From the NCBI GenBank assembly GCA_016840645.1, contig JAEORY010000261.1:1-6055 (forward strand): a stretch of 6,055 nucleotides of DNA. The letters are read 5' to 3'. The notes beneath the pieces were generated by a model. The model worked only from the letters and a program-made list of their open reading frames with translations. It was not told the DNA's origin and made no database searches. A program made the translations under genes and the position numbers. The first letter of the stretch is position 1, and the number at the start of each line of letters is the position of its first letter. Of the stretch, positions 4,286 to 6,055 are shown piece after piece. Source of the DNA: Candidatus Borrarchaeota archaeon. GTDB taxonomy: Archaea; Asgardarchaeota; Sifarchaeia; Borrarchaeales; Borrarchaeaceae.

Positions 4286-5248
4286 TCACCTCGAAAGAAT
4301 ACTTGCCAAATTAACCAAGTCTAATTCTAAAGGCTTTTCCGTTTTACATGAAATCTCAAGGTCTATGCTTGTTATGGTGCCGTCTTTTAGCCCAACAATT
4401 CGGTTTTTTTGTTCATTTAGCAATAATTCAATCGCCTTATTCGAAAATAGACTTGCTAGAAGTCTACTTCTCGCAGAAGGATTTCCTCCTCGTTGAATAT
4501 AACCCAAAACACTTCTTCGTGTCTCTGCCCCAGTATTTTCCTCTATTTCTTTTGTAAGTTTTTGGCAGTCGCCTATTCCCTCGGCAGCCACGATTATACC
4601 AGACCTTTTTCCTTTAGCACGTTTTTTTCTGATACTTTCAAAAACTTTGTTCTTGTCAAATTTTATTTCCGGAACTAAAACTATTTCAGCTCCAACCGCT
4701 AGTCCTACTGTTGCTGCAATGAAACCTCTTTCCCGGCCCATCACTTCTATAACAAAGACCCTTTCAAATGAAACCATTGTATCCCTAATCTTATCAACCG
4801 CAACAACTGCTGTATCCACAGCAGTATCGAAGCCTATCGTCTCATCTGTTCCAAAAACATCATTATCAATTGTTGCAGGTATTCCTATCATTTTCGTATC
4901 AGTTTCTTTGCTTAATTCTAAAGCTCCATTAAAGGAACCATTTCCACCGATGACCATAAGTCCATCAATATTGTTGTTCGCTAATGTTTCAGCGGCCTTT
5001 TTAATTCCCTCTTCTTTTCTAAATTTTAGAGAGCGAGATGTTCGAAGAATCGTACCTCCCGTATGTAAAATTCCTATAACCGAGTGAGGAGTTAGTGATC
5101 TAAATGTGTTTGTTATTAGACCGTTCCAACCATTCTCGAAACCTAAAACCTGCAGGTTTTTGGTACAAGCGATGCGGGTAATAGCTCGAATAGCGGCATT
5201 CATACCTGGTGCGTCTCCACCACAAGTAACCACTCCTATAGTTCCCAA
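4286..5248 (-). CDS. pfkA: 6-phosphofructokinase, PFK-A family
   Basis: Phosphorylates fructose 6-phosphate in glycolysis. Full length (320 residues) for the short PFK-A type. Seen: CGGDAPGMNAAIR (9-21, donor-binding loop), GGT.LRTSR (64-72), GGNGSFNGA (101-109), PATIDND (124-130, catalytic Asp 128), MGRERG (170-175), AAEGIG (221-226, substrate Glu 223) and YIQRGG (250-255). The Gly at 104 is as in ATP-using enzymes; PPi enzymes usually have Asp there. Asn 103, Ala 125 and Tyr 250 replace the E. coli Asp, Gly and His. The start is TTG 5248 with AGGAGG eight bases upstream; an ATG at 5252 is out of frame. Most studied archaea use ADP-dependent or PFK-B enzymes, so a PFK-A gene suggests Asgard or acquisition from bacteria. 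Confidence 0.94.
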   Translation of the reverse strand: MGTIGVVTCGGDAPGMNAAIRAITRIACTKNLQVLGFENGWNGLITNTFRSLTPHSVIGILHTGGTILRTSRSLKFRKEEGIKKAAETLANNNIDGLMVIGGNGSFNGALELSKETDTKMIGIPATIDNDVFGTDETIGFDTAVDTAVVAVDKIRDTMVSFERVFVIEVMGRERGFIAATVGLAVGAEIVLVPEIKFDKNKVFESIRKKRAKGKRSGIIVAAEGIGDCQKLTKEIEENTGAETRRSVLGYIQRGGNPSARSRLLASLFSNKAIELLLNEQKNRIVGLKDGTITSIDLEISCKTEKPLELDLVNLASILSR

Positions 5249-5256
5249 TCATAATT

Positions 5257-5262
5257 CCTCCT
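5257..5262 (-). promoter_or_regulatory. Ribosome binding site deciding the pfkA start
   Basis: AGGAGG is eight bases before the in-frame TTG at 5248 and only four bases before an ATG at 5252 that is in the wrong frame. The spacing and frame support TTG as the true start. Confidence 0.7.
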
Positions 5263-5385
5263 AATCGCTAAGTTTGTTTCAGAACCAAAATTCTGATGTA
5301 TTTCAGGTCAAATAATTCTGGTAGTAAACTTAGTGTAATGAAGTGTTTTAATTAAATGCATTAAAAAATAGCGGAATAGGAAAAA
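5263..5385 (-). promoter_or_regulatory. pfkA leader with nested inverted repeats
   Basis: The region between the LOR gene and pfkA holds two perfect dyads: TCAGAA 5279-5284 / TTCTGA 5291-5296, and CTAAGTTT 5268-5275 / AAACTTAG 5326-5333 around it. A TATA-like TTAATTAAAAC lies at about 5345-5357 on the minus strand, upstream of both. If transcription starts near 5325, the dyads fall in the leader RNA or just after the start site and could form a hairpin or an operator. No known riboswitch is recognised. Confidence 0.35.
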
Positions 5386-5388
5386 TCT

Positions 5389-5409
5389 AAAAAAAAGAAA
5401 AAGAAAGAA
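5389..5409 (-). terminator. Oligo-T terminator after the LOR gene
   Basis: On the minus strand, 17 bases past the LOR stop codon, the sequence runs TTCTTTCTTTTTC followed by eight T. This is a typical archaeal U-rich termination signal without a hairpin, and it separates the LOR gene from the pfkA promoter. Confidence 0.6.
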
Positions 5410-5425
5410 TTCTCAAACCCGTTTT

Positions 5426-6055
5426 TTAGTCGGATTGATCATGAAACATATTGTCAATGGCGACAACCGCTCCGACAACTAAACGTCTATCTATACCACC
5501 ATAAATCTTAAGCGCGAACTTATCGCTTCGATCAAACCATCCTCCACCAAAAAAGACATCCTTCCATCTATCGAGTTTTTGTACTGTACCAACTTCATTT
5601 CCGCTTCGCACATCTTTTATTCTGAAATCCCAGGCAAGAAAATTACCTTTTATCTCAAGTAATTTGTTTCCACTTGCATCAATTACATAGAGTTTAGGGC
5701 GTATACTCAGAAGCTTTTTTTCTATTTTACCGATGAGTTGATCATGGGCATCTTTGATTTCATACGTCGGTCTTATCGCAACTATTTTCCTATGTATCTT
5801 AGCTGCCACAACGCCCGTTGTTTCTGTTAATTTGATCTCTGCTCTCAAACTAAGTATTTTTCGATCCATATACCCTATCTTTTGCCCGCGTTCATCCAGT
5901 ATATCTCCGCCTCCCCAGTCCCAAGTCTTCTCATGGATCACATATCCGTTTCGCCTAGGATCAAACAACCCGCCTGGCATCATTGGAGGTGATGGCGGAG
6001 GCATTGTAGTCGTAGGGGGTGGGGGGCGTGTCGTTGTAGGAGATGTTGGCGGTAC
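5426..6055 (-). CDS. LURP-one-related / phospholipid scramblase-like (LOR) domain protein, 5' end outside window
   Basis: The frame is open to the right edge, so the N-terminus is missing; an ATG at 6004 is in frame but has no ribosome binding site and follows 17 sense codons. Seen: a Pro/Thr-rich head (VPPTSPTTTRPPPP, then MPPPSPPMMPGG), followed by a LOR/tubby-like beta barrel. Near-repeats RKILSLRAEIK, RKIVAIRPTYEIKD and KKLLSIRPKLYVID are successive strands. The end, DRRLVVGAVVAIDNMFHD, is the buried C-terminal helix typical of scramblase and LOR proteins. Such folds bind lipids or act at membranes in eukaryotes; the prokaryotic role is unknown, and true scrambling is not implied. No signal peptide can be judged because the start is absent. 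Its oligo-T end makes it a unit separate from pfkA. Confidence 0.85.
   Translation of the reverse strand, partial: VPPTSPTTTRPPPPTTTMPPPSPPMMPGGLFDPRRNGYVIHEKTWDWGGGDILDERGQKIGYMDRKILSLRAEIKLTETTGVVAAKIHRKIVAIRPTYEIKDAHDQLIGKIEKKLLSIRPKLYVIDASGNKLLEIKGNFLAWDFRIKDVRSGNEVGTVQKLDRWKDVFFGGGWFDRSDKFALKIYGGIDRRLVVGAVVAIDNMFHDQSD

Noticed and set aside
4647..5087. Plus-strand frame of 146 codons
   Set aside because: It is antisense to the conserved core of pfkA and resembles no family; the minus-strand gene explains all the constraint.
4648..5248. Phosphofructokinase as a PPi-dependent enzyme
   Set aside because: The Asp and Lys typical of PPi enzymes (GGDD and PKTIDND) are absent; Gly 104 and Ala 125 are found instead, so PPi use is not supported although not excluded.

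Overview
The window comes from an archaeal chromosome. Four genes point to Archaea: NMD3, the beta subunit of aIF2, a DUF424 protein, and an RPA32-like OB-fold protein with a winged helix. Several starts have ribosome binding sites of the archaeal type (GAGGTGAT or GGTGAT), and oligo-T stretches follow some genes. An ATP-PFK (PfkA) type phosphofructokinase and a LURP-one/scramblase-like (LOR) protein with a Pro/Thr-rich N-terminus are compatible with an Asgard or related deep archaeal lineage. That placement is an inference, not something the sequence proves.

All seven protein genes are on the minus strand, so transcription runs from the right edge to the left. From right to left they are: a LOR-domain protein cut by the window edge (5426-6055); a PFK-A phosphofructokinase (4286-5248); a nucleoside phosphorylase of the MTAP/MTIP family (3322-4149); an OB-fold + winged-helix protein resembling RPA32 (2355-3095); aIF2-beta (1918-2340); a DUF424 protein (1576-1875); and NMD3 (394 to about 1497). 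The last four form a tight information-processing cluster (gaps of 14, 42 and about 80 bases). The first three look like separate or loosely coupled units, each with its own leader.

The plus strand carries something different. Bases 1-190 are a highly folded, GC-richer segment. It ends in a CCCCA...TGGGG hairpin with a GAAA loop followed by AGGATGTCAC, and one frame reads like the C-terminal tail of a TnpB protein (KLEAPSERLGR). I interpret it as the right end, with its overlapping omega-RNA (reRNA) scaffold, of an IS200/IS605-family element whose body lies off the left edge. A second, decayed copy of the same end (20 of 22 bases identical in its terminal part) sits at 4242-4280, directly beyond the stop codon of pfkA. 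A third, weaker look-alike hairpin lies at 3174-3206 downstream of mtnP.

Other points worth a second look: NMD3 needs a start upstream of its first ordinary start codon to keep its first zinc knuckle; the phosphorylase carries the Asn that favours 6-oxopurines over adenine; the phosphofructokinase has unusual residues at positions that normally define phosphoryl-donor and substrate binding; and the LOR protein has a polyproline-type head.
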